A stretch of 64,000 bases of DNA, from NCBI RefSeq assembly GCF_048537545.1, contig NZ_CP183218.1. One strand, 5' to 3'. Position 1 is the stretch's first letter; every line of letters begins with the position of its first letter. Origin of the DNA: Chania fonticola_B. Lineage in GTDB: Bacteria; Pseudomonadota; Gammaproteobacteria; Enterobacterales; Enterobacteriaceae. The translations under genes were made by a program, and so were the position numbers. Below, one piece after another: positions 34,139-42,601 of this stretch. The notes under the pieces are model-generated. The model was not told the origin of the DNA, did not search any database, and worked only from the letters and a program-made list of their open reading frames with translations.

Positions 34139-34702
34139 GTTTTTTTCCTTCGTTGTTTTGATAGATGCAGTATCTTCAGATCGCTTATGACGATCAACTC
34201 TCAAAAAGCACGAATTGATCAAAAGGTGGTGTATTTTTAGGCAGGTTTGTAAGGGGGAGTTTGAAAGCAAGCCAGCGTAGGCTTTGAAGGGCTTTTGCAA
34301 AAAGTGCTAATATTACACTCCATAAGAGTTTTTTTAATAACAATATGTTTATCAATTAGTTAACCAAACCTAAGTATAATTCTGCAGGATTTCACTCTAT
34401 CCTTCTTGCTTGGCACTTAGAGGACACTTGGTTCGTGGTAAAATGTTTACCATTGTGCCTGTGGTAAAAAACCGCTGAACCTGATGGATTTTGTTGCTTG
34501 GGTTCAACTCCTCACCGTCCACAATGTTGAAGATTTTAACTCTGGAGAAAGAAAATCAGAGCTTACGTCTTTTTAGGACCCTTTATTGAACCCTGAACGA
34601 AATGAATTACAAAAATAACAATAAAAATCATAATAATGCGAAATAAAACACAGGGACGCCAGCCAGTGATACCAGATAGACCCGGCGACAGTGACGAAAA
34701 AG

Positions 34703-34728
34703 CCCGCAATTCACATTGCGGGATTTTT
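34703..34728 (+). terminator. Terminator, perhaps the original one of ssrA
   Basis: CCCGCAAT (34703-34710) pairs perfectly with ATTGCGGG (34715-34722), followed by a T run. No gene reads into it from the left. Its AGCCCGC stem resembles the terminator that follows ssrA in enterobacteria, so it may have been separated from ssrA by insertion of the element. Confidence 0.6.
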
Positions 34729-34970
34729 TGTGTTTGAAACTCAATTAGTTAAAATAAAATCAGTGAGTTAGTATTATTTACGCTTGCTGAGGATACCAAC
34801 ATCACCTCTTAACAACCTTGGGCTGATGCTGAGCCAAAATCAGGTTAAACAGTTACCCACTGCGTCATCACCTACTTGACGTTTTTTTCTCCGCATAATC
34901 CCTAGTCTTGATGGGTATTTAATGCGTGGTTTTCCATGGGTTAAGCAGTAAATTTTTATCGCATAATAAA

Positions 34971-34985
34971 TAATTTTCATTATCA
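34971..34985 (+). promoter_or_regulatory. Fur-like box before the ABC importer operon
   Basis: TAATTTTCATTATCA at 34971-34985 matches the 7-1-7 Fur site TGATAATNATTATCA at 11 of 14 positions, with a perfect right half. It lies 45 bases upstream of the binding-protein gene, consistent with iron repression of a siderophore-type importer. Confidence 0.5.
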
Positions 34986-35030
34986 TTGCGTTTCCGCAGT
35001 CAAAACTCATCCCGCTAAGAGTAGTGATAA

Positions 35031-36032
35031 ATGAAAAAGGTCATCTGTGCGTTAGGAATGGTGCTCGCCTCGGCCAGCTCTGCTTTGGCAACCACGTATC
35101 CTCTAACCATTGAGAATTGTGGCTATAAAGAGACGTTTACCAAAGCCCCCGAGCGCGTCGTCGCACTGGGACAAAATACCGTCGAGATTCTGCTGCTATT
35201 GGGATTGCAGGACAAGATAGTCGCCAGTGCGTTTTGGCCGACTAAAGTGCTGCCGCAACTGGCTGAACAGAATGAGAAAATCAAAACGCTGACGGTAGAA
35301 ATACCAACGTTGGAATCCATTCTTGCGCAAAACCCTGATTTTGTTCCCGCACAACTGCCTTTACTGCTCGGCCCAGAAAGTAAAGTCGCCAAGCGCGAAG
35401 ATCTCGCCACCGTTGGCGTGAATAGCTACATGTCTCCTGGTATGTGTGCAACCAAAAAAGACATTGGCGATATGTACGGTAGCCGCCAAAAACTGTGGGA
35501 CATGACCTTCCTTTATCAAGAGATTGCAGACTTTGCCAAAATCTTCAACGTCGAAGATCGCGGCCAGGCGTTAATTGCCGATTTTAAACAACGCGAAGCA
35601 AACCTTCGCCGGGAGTTCGGAAAAAACAACCAGGATCTTTCGTTTGTCTTCTGGTTCTCTAGCTCTTCCCCCTCCTCTGACGCCTATGTCGGCGGCAAGA
35701 ACAGCGCCTCCGGTTTTATCGCTAATCTGTTAGGCGGCCATAACGCCATCACCTCAGAGACTGAGTGGCCAACCGTCGGTTGGGAAAGCATCATTGCCGC
35801 CAACCCCAATGTGATAGTGGTTTCAAGCCTTGACCGAAATCGCTGGGCGCTCGATAACGCAGAAGAAAAGATTAAATTTCTCAAAACCGATCCTGCTGTT
35901 AGTCAATTAGATGCGGTGAAAAAAGGCCACATCGTCGTGATGGACGGCCAGGCAATGAACCCAACGATTCGTACCATCTATGGTGCAGAACAAGTTGGCG
36001 AACAGCTCAGAAATCTTGGGCTAGATAAATGA
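35031..36032 (+). CDS. Periplasmic iron/metallophore-binding protein of an ABC importer
   Basis: The 333-residue protein has a Sec signal peptide (about residues 1-20, ending SSALA) and the FecB/BtuF-type binding-protein fold: PERVVALGQNTVEILLLLGL in the first lobe and GWESIIAANPNVIVVSS in the second. It captures an iron chelate or related metal complex in the periplasm and passes it to the permease encoded next; the stop overlaps that start by four bases. The ligand cannot be told from sequence. No TonB receptor gene lies nearby. Confidence 0.88.
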   Translation: MKKVICALGMVLASASSALATTYPLTIENCGYKETFTKAPERVVALGQNTVEILLLLGLQDKIVASAFWPTKVLPQLAEQNEKIKTLTVEIPTLESILAQNPDFVPAQLPLLLGPESKVAKREDLATVGVNSYMSPGMCATKKDIGDMYGSRQKLWDMTFLYQEIADFAKIFNVEDRGQALIADFKQREANLRREFGKNNQDLSFVFWFSSSSPSSDAYVGGKNSASGFIANLLGGHNAITSETEWPTVGWESIIAANPNVIVVSSLDRNRWALDNAEEKIKFLKTDPAVSQLDAVKKGHIVVMDGQAMNPTIRTIYGAEQVGEQLRNLGLDK

Positions 36033-37066
36033 CAGCAGTGGCGCAACCGATGAAACAGACGTTTCTGCTAGCCGCGTCGACTGTTTTTTCAGCGGTGTTG
36101 CTAGTGCTGGTGATCGCGATTGGCGTTAGCGTGGGTGAGCTTTCTATCCCGCTGCGAAGCGTGTTCTATGCCATAAGCAATAAACTCGGGCTGACAGAAG
36201 TGCCCCTTAGCCGCATTTACGAAAGTGTGATTTGGGACTTTCGCCTGAGCCGTGCGCTTGTTGCGGCTTGCTGCGGTGCCGGGTTGGCCATATGCGGTGC
36301 GGTGCTGCAAAGTCTGCTGAAAAATGCGCTGGCAGAGCCTTACGTGCTTGGCGTTTCTGCAGGCGCTTCAACCGGCGCGGTGTCAGTGGTCGTATTGGGC
36401 ATAGGTACCGGTGCCGTGTCGCTCTCCGCCGGGGCATTTGCGGGGGCATTTGCCGCCTTTGCCTTTGTCGCCTTTCTGACCAATGGCGCACGAGGTGGCA
36501 ATGAGCGCACCATTCTGGCGGGCGTTGCTGCGTCCCAGCTCTTCAACGCGATTACCGCTTACACCATCAGCACATCCGCTAGCGCGCAGCAGGCGCGTGA
36601 CGTGATGTTCTGGTTGTTGGGCAGTTTCAGCGGCGTCAGATGGCCTGAGTTTCAACTGGTGCTGGTAGTCGTGTTGGTAGGGCTTGCAGTGTGCCTTTAC
36701 TATTCTCGAGCGTTGGATGCCTTCACTTTTGGCGATGATGCGGCCGCCTCGCTAGGCATCGCCGTGCCCTGGGTTCGCCTGCTCCTTTTCACCATCACTG
36801 CACTGATTACAGCAACCATCGTCAGCATGGCAGGTTCCATCGGCTTTGTGGGCTTGGTCGTTCCGCATGTCATGCGCTTCTTTTTCGGGCCATTGCACCG
36901 CAGGTTACTTATCACCTGCGCATTGGCAGGTGCCATCTTGATGGTGCTGGCCGATATAGCTTCGCGCTTACTGATAGCCCCGCAAAGTCTTCCGGTCGGC
37001 GTGGTCACCGCGCTGGTTGGCGTGCCGTTCTTTGCCGTTATCATCTACCGCTCAAGGAATAAGTGA
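36029..37066 (+). CDS. FecCD-type permease of the ABC importer
   Basis: The 345-residue inner-membrane protein has the eight to ten hydrophobic helices and conserved blocks of FecCD permeases: RLSRALVAACCGAGLAICGA, NALAEPYVLGVSAGAS, and GSIGFVGLVVPHVMRFFFG, the cytoplasmic loop that contacts the ATPase. It overlaps both neighbours by four bases, giving a tight binding protein-permease-ATPase operon. One permease gene implies a homodimer. Confidence 0.92.
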   Translation: MTAVAQPMKQTFLLAASTVFSAVLLVLVIAIGVSVGELSIPLRSVFYAISNKLGLTEVPLSRIYESVIWDFRLSRALVAACCGAGLAICGAVLQSLLKNALAEPYVLGVSAGASTGAVSVVVLGIGTGAVSLSAGAFAGAFAAFAFVAFLTNGARGGNERTILAGVAASQLFNAITAYTISTSASAQQARDVMFWLLGSFSGVRWPEFQLVLVVVLVGLAVCLYYSRALDAFTFGDDAAASLGIAVPWVRLLLFTITALITATIVSMAGSIGFVGLVVPHVMRFFFGPLHRRLLITCALAGAILMVLADIASRLLIAPQSLPVGVVTALVGVPFFAVIIYRSRNK

Positions 37067-37827
37067 TGAGTATCGCCGCTGAAAATATTACCTGGAGTGT
37101 GGGTAAAAAAATCATCGTCAACAACGTCTCGCTGAGCGTTTCGAGTGGTGAAACCGTCGGATTATTGGGCCCTAACGGCTGCGGAAAGTCATCACTGCTG
37201 CGGATCCTCGCTGGATTACGGCGCCCCCACTCAGGTACTGTCACGCTGGACGGGCAAAATATCGCTCAGATAACCAAAAAGCAGTTGGCGCGTCGGGTGG
37301 CCTTTGTGGAACAGCACGGCATGACCGAGGCCAATATGCGCGTTGTCGACGTGGTCAAACTGGGGCGAATTCCCCATCACTCTCCATTTTCCAATTGGAC
37401 CGCGCAGGATGACGATACTGTCACCGCCGCGCTCCAGCGCGTGGATATGCTCGGCAAGAGTGAACAGGGGTGGCAGAGTTTATCGGGTGGCGAACGCCAG
37501 CGTGTTCACATTGCACGAGCTCTTGCACAATCGCCGACGGAGATCCTCCTGGATGAACCGACCAACCATCTGGATATCCGTCATCAGATACAGTTGATGA
37601 AACTCGTCAGCGAACTGCCAGTGACCAGCATTGTGGCTATTCACGATCTCAACCACGCCTCCATGTTCTGCGACTCGTTGATTGTAATGCAACAAGGGCA
37701 GATCGTCGCCGCTGGTAGCCCGCAGGAGATCCTCACAGAGTCTCTGCTTTGGGATGTATTCAAAGTAGAGACCAAGATTGAAATTTCGCCCTTCCACGGA
37801 AAAAAACATATCCACTACATCGCTTAA
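37063..37827 (+). CDS. ATP-binding protein of the iron-type ABC importer
   Basis: The 254-residue ATPase has Walker A GPNGCGKSS (near residue 36), the signature LSGGERQRVHIARALAQ, Walker B EILLDEPTNHLD and the switch histidine in IVAIHDLNHA. It powers uptake through the FecCD-type permease. ATGATG at its start is ambiguous by one codon. The MFS transporter follows after 15 bases and is likely in the same transcript. Confidence 0.93.
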   Translation: MMSIAAENITWSVGKKIIVNNVSLSVSSGETVGLLGPNGCGKSSLLRILAGLRRPHSGTVTLDGQNIAQITKKQLARRVAFVEQHGMTEANMRVVDVVKLGRIPHHSPFSNWTAQDDDTVTAALQRVDMLGKSEQGWQSLSGGERQRVHIARALAQSPTEILLDEPTNHLDIRHQIQLMKLVSELPVTSIVAIHDLNHASMFCDSLIVMQQGQIVAAGSPQEILTESLLWDVFKVETKIEISPFHGKKHIHYIA

Positions 37828-37842
37828 TACCGGGTTATTAGC

Positions 37843-39072
37843 ATGCCTTTGCCAATTCTGCGGTCAGTGACTCAGGTCTGGCCGCCTGTATTACTGGGCA
37901 GCCAGTTTGTTTTTAATATTGGCTTTTACGCCGTTGTGCCGTTTCTGGCCGTGTTTTTACGCGAAGACATGATGCTGTCCGGCGGACTCATCGGGTTGAT
38001 ATTAGGTTTGCGAACGTTTTCTCAGCAAGGCATGTTTATCGTTGGCGGCGCATTATCCGATCGCTACGGCGCACGTATCATTATCCTCTGCGGCTGCATG
38101 ATCCGTGTGGCAGGCTACCTGCTACTGGCTCTTGGCGAGTCACTATCTCCGATTATCATTGGTGCCTGTCTTACAGGCATCGGCGGTGCCCTGTTCTCTC
38201 CATCAATCGAAGCGTTACTGGCAAAGGCTGGAACGCAAAGCGAATTACAAGGGAAACGCAGCCGGGCGGAATGGTTTGCGTTGTTTGCGGTTTGCGGAGA
38301 GCTGGGGGCTGTACTGGGGCCGGTGGCAGGAGCATTATTGACAGGGTTGGGTTTTCGTCAGGTTGCACTGGCGGGGGCGGGTATCTTCGTGATAGCACTG
38401 GTGGTGTTGTTTTTCTGCCTTCCAGCTACGAATGTCAGAAAACAGACACTAAACATCCTTCCGTGGTGGACGACATTCCGTAAACCACGGTTTGTCGCTT
38501 TTATTATCGCCTATAGCTCGTGGCTGTTAAGCTATAACCAGTTATATTTTGCGCTGCCGGTGGAGATCCAACGTGCCGGCGGCAGCGAAAAAGATCTTGG
38601 CCCGTTGTTTATGCTGGCATCGCTGCTGATTATTGCCCTACAGTTACCGCTTGCACGCTTTGCTCGTCACATCGGGGCTGCGCGCATCCTGCCCGTGGGT
38701 TTTCTGCTTATTTCCGTCTCATTTCTTAGCGTCGCGCTGTTTGCTTCTACCCCTCCGCCAGAAAACGGATACCGGCTTTTACCTGCGGCCAGTTTTGTGA
38801 CGTTATTGACCCTGGGGCAAATGCTGCTGGTGCCTTCAGTGAAAGACTTGATCCCATGGTTTGCTAACGAATCGACGTTGGGCGCACACTATGGTGCGCT
38901 TGCCTCAGCCGGAGGGTGTGCGGTACTGGCGGGAAATTTCTTGCTTGGCAATCAGCTTGACGCCGCATTGATTCCTTCCTATGAAGCCATTTTCCCTTGG
39001 CTACACCTGGCATTTTTCCCATTTTGCAGCGCAATAGCAATGGTTGTGATTTGTCGCCCTATGCGAAAATAG
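37843..39072 (+). CDS. Major facilitator superfamily transporter
   Basis: The 409-residue protein has about twelve hydrophobic segments and the MFS loop motif GGALSDRYGARIII between helices 2 and 3 (about residues 66-80). Its place directly after an iron-type ABC importer suggests export of a metallophore or import of a chelate across the inner membrane, like EntS-type exporters. This is inference; an unrelated drug efflux function is possible. Confidence 0.85.
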   Translation: MPLPILRSVTQVWPPVLLGSQFVFNIGFYAVVPFLAVFLREDMMLSGGLIGLILGLRTFSQQGMFIVGGALSDRYGARIIILCGCMIRVAGYLLLALGESLSPIIIGACLTGIGGALFSPSIEALLAKAGTQSELQGKRSRAEWFALFAVCGELGAVLGPVAGALLTGLGFRQVALAGAGIFVIALVVLFFCLPATNVRKQTLNILPWWTTFRKPRFVAFIIAYSSWLLSYNQLYFALPVEIQRAGGSEKDLGPLFMLASLLIIALQLPLARFARHIGAARILPVGFLLISVSFLSVALFASTPPPENGYRLLPAASFVTLLTLGQMLLVPSVKDLIPWFANESTLGAHYGALASAGGCAVLAGNFLLGNQLDAALIPSYEAIFPWLHLAFFPFCSAIAMVVICRPMRK

Positions 39073-39130
39073 ACCACACAACACTCATCCGATCCTGGGA
39101 TCGTCGTGACACTAACTTAAGGAAGATACT

Positions 39131-39388
39131 ATGGTGATTTACAGTTTTTTCGTGAAGGGCGAGCAGATTGTGGTACTGGATAACTCTGTACCTGATTTCG
39201 CAGATAATCAAAAGCACCTGTTAGATAAAGGCTATGCCAAGCAATTTGAAGAGTTGCAAGCCACCTCCCCGCAAGCGGCCCTTGCCAGATTTAAAGACAT
39301 TAAGGGTGAGGAATACAAAACAGCGCATGCCTTTACCACTGGGGGCGTGTTTACCTCACTGATTGGTGCTTTATTGCCGAAAGGCTGA
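39131..39388 (+). CDS. Hypothetical 85-residue protein
   Basis: The product (MVIYSFFVKGEQIVVLDNSV) has a short beta-rich start and a C-terminal glycine-rich hydrophobic tail (TTGGVFTSLIGALLPKG). AAGGAAG lies eight bases upstream. I do not recognise the family. It is 58 bases after the MFS gene and may be a separate unit. Confidence 0.6.
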   Translation: MVIYSFFVKGEQIVVLDNSVPDFADNQKHLLDKGYAKQFEELQATSPQAALARFKDIKGEEYKTAHAFTTGGVFTSLIGALLPKG

Positions 39389-39440
39389 CAGCACAGCTTG
39401 CTGGGGGCCCAGGTGAATGACTTTTGCCCCCACTCACCAA

Positions 39441-39788
39441 TTAAAGACTGCCCCAGTCCGGCAGCTTGTTTACCCGTTTTCGCCAATAGTGAAATAACGC
39501 CATTGAGAAGCCAAACAATACCCCAGCCAGCAAGCTTGTCTGCAGCGCCACCAATACGCTGTAGCATTGGCTTTTCCAAATCGTAAACCACATGAACAGA
39601 CCCCATACAGAACCAAAAAAGCCACCGAAGCACAGCACATTCTGCCAGAACGGCATAAACGGCGGCGGAGGGATCTGGACGCCTAACTTCCACAGCAGGC
39701 GCAGGAGCGGTGGAGCATAATTGCTACGCCACATTTTTTTCTCTGCCATCAACGCTAATGCCCGTTCTTTCTTCTCTTGAAACGTCAT
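39441..39788 (-). CDS. DUF6404-type small inner-membrane protein
   Basis: The 115-residue protein begins MTFQEKKERALALMAEKKMW and continues with SNYAPPLLRLLWKLGVQIPPPPF, then two transmembrane helices (about residues 50-68 and 78-96). I recall this pattern from a family of enterobacterial membrane proteins of unknown role (DUF6404). It converges on the preceding small gene. Confidence 0.7.
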   Translation of the reverse strand: MTFQEKKERALALMAEKKMWRSNYAPPLLRLLWKLGVQIPPPPFMPFWQNVLCFGGFFGSVWGLFMWFTIWKSQCYSVLVALQTSLLAGVLFGFSMALFHYWRKRVNKLPDWGSL

Positions 39789-40038
39789 CGTCGAATCCCT
39801 TCACTGGAAACAGGTCTTCTTTTTTATCAGGTAGAAACATGTTTGAAAACCAGTGGAGGAATATTTTTATTTACCATCTGGATATCTAGCCACCTTAAGT
39901 AAACTTAATTATCGGTAAGTGTTATGCTAACAATTAATATCTCACCCGTTCTAAAAAAAATTAACTAAAAGAGTAAAAAGCACTTTCAAAACAATCAGCT
40001 ATACTGTAATGATAATATTTACCTTTGGGAAAGTCACC

Positions 40039-40941
40039 GTGCAGACAAAACTAGACCTCAACCTTGCCCGTATTCTTTGCGAGGTGATCGACGCAGGTTC
40101 AGTTTCTGCCGCCGCAATGAACCTTAAAACCAGCATCTCCGCGGTCAGTATCGCGCTAAATAAACTACGCAAGCACCATAATAACACGCTGTTTTTCAGG
40201 CAAGGCAATGGCATGATGCCGACAGCTTTAGCACTGGAGCTATACAAATTTTATCAGCCAGCGCTCAATCTGTTTGACGAAGCAGAGAAACTCCAGGCTG
40301 ATGCCTTGTTGCCAAGCCGTGTGCAAAAACTACGTATTGCCACCGTCCCGCTGTTGGACTTGTTTCTGGTGGACAAATTTTTGGACGCCCCGGAATTTTG
40401 TAATGGGGCGGGTTGGGATGTCCTTGCAGTTTCTCAGGATCCCACAGTGCGAATAGAACGCCTGCGCAGAAAGCAGATCGATCTCGATATCGGCACGGCA
40501 TTGTCGAACGACCGATCGTTGCTCTGTTATCCCATTTTCTATGGGGGGATGACGATGGTTTGCGCGAAAGATCATCCCCGCATCAAACAATCGGTGACGT
40601 TAGAACAATTTCGTCAAGAGTCACTATTAGGCTTTATCTATTCGGAAGAAAAACTGGGTAAGGAAATACCCGGTATTCAGCATAATGATGAAGATCTATT
40701 ATTCCGCAACTTCCGCTCATCATCCATTATTACTATCCTGCTGCAAACGGCAAAAAGAGAGCTGGTTACAATGATACCCTCCGCATTGGCACCTTGGGTG
40801 TGTGAAAGGTTCGGTTTACGCGTGGTGGAGCATGATTTCCCCATTAAACATACCGTTGGTTACTATACGCACATTCATCGTTCAGAAAAGAACAATCCTT
40901 TGCTACAAAAAATAATCAACTTTTTATCTGAGCTAGGATAA
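40039..40941 (+). CDS. LysR-type transcriptional regulator
   Basis: The 300-residue protein starts with the LysR winged-helix DNA-binding domain (LDLNLARILCEVIDAGSVSA, then ISAVSIALNKLRKHHNNTLF), followed by a two-lobed effector domain. I chose the GTG at 40039, which places LDLNL at the usual position and has GGGAAAG upstream; the ORF is open to an ATG at 40009. No divergent partner gene is obvious and the target is unknown. Confidence 0.82.
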   Translation: MQTKLDLNLARILCEVIDAGSVSAAAMNLKTSISAVSIALNKLRKHHNNTLFFRQGNGMMPTALALELYKFYQPALNLFDEAEKLQADALLPSRVQKLRIATVPLLDLFLVDKFLDAPEFCNGAGWDVLAVSQDPTVRIERLRRKQIDLDIGTALSNDRSLLCYPIFYGGMTMVCAKDHPRIKQSVTLEQFRQESLLGFIYSEEKLGKEIPGIQHNDEDLLFRNFRSSSIITILLQTAKRELVTMIPSALAPWVCERFGLRVVEHDFPIKHTVGYYTHIHRSEKNNPLLQKIINFLSELG

Positions 40942-40978
40942 TTTCATCAACATCATTAGATCGAAGAACACTAGTGGT

Positions 40979-41003
40979 ATAACCCCGAGCTCCAAGGGGT
41001 TAT
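40979..41003. terminator. Hairpin after the LysR gene
   Basis: ATAACCCC (40979-40986) pairs with GGGGTTAT (40996-41003). A T run is lacking, so it may be only an RNA 3' structure. Confidence 0.45.
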
Positions 41004-41162
41004 ATCGAGTGTCTCAACGTTCTATATTTGATATTGACTGTATTACTTCCAGTTTATTGTTTATACTCAAAAACTACGGAATGGAACCTGCCGATAACAA
41101 TGTATGTTTTTCATTAATAAGGATATGGCTATATGCATACTATGACTAATTGAGAGGTCACA

Positions 41163-41711
41163 ATGACAAATCGCAAATATCTTACCCTATCTGAAGTGGA
41201 ACGCCTGCTGGAGGCCACCAAACAAGGCTCTGACCCGGAGAGAGATTACTGTTTAATCTGGATGTGCTTTATCCACGGGTGTCGGGTCAGCGAGATCAAC
41301 AGCTGGCGCCTGTCGGATATCGACCTCCCCAATAACCGCATATATGTCCACCGTTTAAAGAACGGCCTTTCTACTATCCATCCTCTGTATGAAGTTGAAC
41401 TTAAGGCGCTTACCGGCTGGATGAACGTACGCTCTCGGCATAAATATGCCGCCAGTGAGTGGTTGTTTTTATCGCAAAAAGGCAACCGGCTTTCACGCCA
41501 GCGAATTTATGACATATTGCGTGATTGCAGCCGCCGTGCAGGATTAGAAGTGGATGCACACCCCCACATGTTACGCCACGCCTGTGGTTTCGCTCTGGCA
41601 GATAGAGGTATGGATACGCGGTTGATCCAGGATTATCTGGGGCACCGTAATATTCAACACACCGTGCTTTATACCGCGACCAACGCCCAACGCTTTCTGC
41701 GTGCCTGGTAA
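41163..41711 (+). CDS. FimB/FimE-type tyrosine recombinase
   Basis: The 182-residue protein is the size of the Fim switch recombinases. It has the full catalytic set: Arg in HGCRVSEIN, His-x-x-Arg in HPHMLRHACG, His in YLGHRNIQHT, and the nucleophile Tyr in VLYTATNAQRF. It inverts short promoter-bearing segments flanked by inverted repeats. Exactly such a segment lies 62 bases downstream (41773-42082). GAGAGG precedes the ATG. The gene looks intact, unlike the adjacent fimbrial genes. Confidence 0.9.
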   Translation: MTNRKYLTLSEVERLLEATKQGSDPERDYCLIWMCFIHGCRVSEINSWRLSDIDLPNNRIYVHRLKNGLSTIHPLYEVELKALTGWMNVRSRHKYAASEWLFLSQKGNRLSRQRIYDILRDCSRRAGLEVDAHPHMLRHACGFALADRGMDTRLIQDYLGHRNIQHTVLYTATNAQRFLRAW

Positions 41712-41772
41712 TCAATAACTAGTAGGAAAACCACTCGGAAGGAATGTAATAATTTGTGATTCTATGGACATA

Positions 41773-42082
41773 TTGTTCCAAACTGACCACGATACTAAAG
41801 AGTAATAATTTTCTTGTCAATAACCCTACATTCTTCGCTGTTTCCATTCATTTAACTCAACAAATTCAATAGATTATTTGTAACTCCTAAAAATCCTTCT
41901 TTTTATTCCAACAGAACTTAGCAAATCTTTTAACAATAAAAAAAATCGCATGTCGAGTTTGTTAAACAAATTATCGGAATAAAAAACCACTCAGAAACGC
42001 AAAAACACCGTAAAAACTCCAGGAAAACCCCTCATCCGATGGAAAACCAGTGGTAACCACCAAACTGGTCAAATTGGAACAA
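41773..42082. promoter_or_regulatory. Invertible promoter element (fim-type switch), now in the off orientation
   Basis: TTGTTCCAAACTGACCA (41773-41789) and the reverse complement of 42066-42082, TTGTTCCAATTTGACCA, form inverted repeats matching at 15 of 17 bases; similarity extends a few bases outward. They enclose 310 bases in total, close to the 314-bp E. coli fim switch. Inside, on the minus strand, TTGACA (41815-41820), a 17-base spacer and TAGTAT (41792-41797) make a strong sigma-70 promoter firing leftward, away from the fimA-like remnant at 42193. Inversion would point it at that gene. The whole stretch 41712-42192 has no gene. Confidence 0.85.
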
Positions 42083-42192
42083 AATGAACAGTTATCTGCT
42101 CACTTCGTAACCCGAACAACCAAGGAAAACATGCGTAGAAACGCATAATTATTAATGAGATGCGCGCATCTCGACCCAAAAGGAAGTTTTAC

Positions 42193-42471
42193 ATGAAAAA
42201 GAATCTGCTTGTTGCTGCTCTGATGACCGCCGGTGTTCTGTCTGCTTCTGCTTTCGCGGCTGACGGCAAAATCAACTTTGTTGGCGCCATCACTGACGAC
42301 GCCTGCACCGTGGTAAACGACATGAGTAACCCGCTGACCGTAACGCTGGGCACCGTAATATCCAGCATACCGTGCTGTATACGGCAACCAATATGGCGCG
42401 CTTTAACAGTATTACCTTTGACGTTGAGCAGCAAGCGGCTTTGTAATCGCTTTTATTCCGCAATGGAATAG
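42193..42471 (+). pseudogene. Chimera of a fimA-like 5' part and the 3' end of a second recombinase gene
   Basis: The first 55 codons encode a type 1 fimbrial subunit start: signal peptide MKKNLLVAALMTAGVLSASA, FAADGKINFVGAITDDACTV with the conserved disulfide cysteine, then LTVTLGT. After the word CTGGGCACCGTAA (about 42345-42357) homology switches. In another frame 42348-42446 reads GHRNIQHTVLYTATNMARF to a stop, the catalytic end of a FimB/FimE-like recombinase. The open frame runs on as a nonsense tail to 42471. The rest of the fimbrial operon is gone. Confidence 0.85.
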
Positions 42472-42601
42472 ACAATAGTTTAAGACGCAAAGTAAATAAT
42501 CAAACTTCTTACCCAGTCTATCAACCCTGGTGGACAAGTGCCGCCAAAAATCATTCAGCAGGATATAAAAATGATATATCTAGTTTCCGATGATAGCCGA
42601 G

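Larger units (their letters stand above)
23981..34700. mobile_element. Integrative mobilizable element at the ssrA 3' end (right edge approximate)
   Basis: Between ssrA and about 34700 base composition becomes strongly AT-rich and the genes are of plasmid or island type: P4-type integrase, three-gene SOS-boxed operon, mobC-mobA with nested mobB-like gene, hairpin array, Ff-like single-strand origin, ColE2-type replicase with partner, and AlpA-like regulator. The left end is the ssrA 3' end. I found no perfect right-hand repeat. A T-arm-like stretch at 34500-34518 and the terminator at 34703 mark the likely right boundary. There are no conjugation-pore genes, so transfer would need a helper. 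Confidence 0.8.
34139..35030. other. Gene-free junction between the mobile element and the chromosome
   Basis: I see no convincing gene in these 890 bases. They hold a T-arm-like GGGTTCAACTCC with a following TCCAC (about 34500-34522) that recalls a tRNA or tmRNA 3' end and may be a diverged attachment site, a strong terminator at 34703 and a Fur-like site at 34971. A weak hairpin with a T run lies near 34862-34887. Base composition returns to that of the chromosome from about 34650. Confidence 0.4.

Noticed and set aside
34441..34530. A tRNA gene ending near 34520
   Set aside because: Only a T-arm-like word is present; D-arm, anticodon arm and acceptor pairing are missing.
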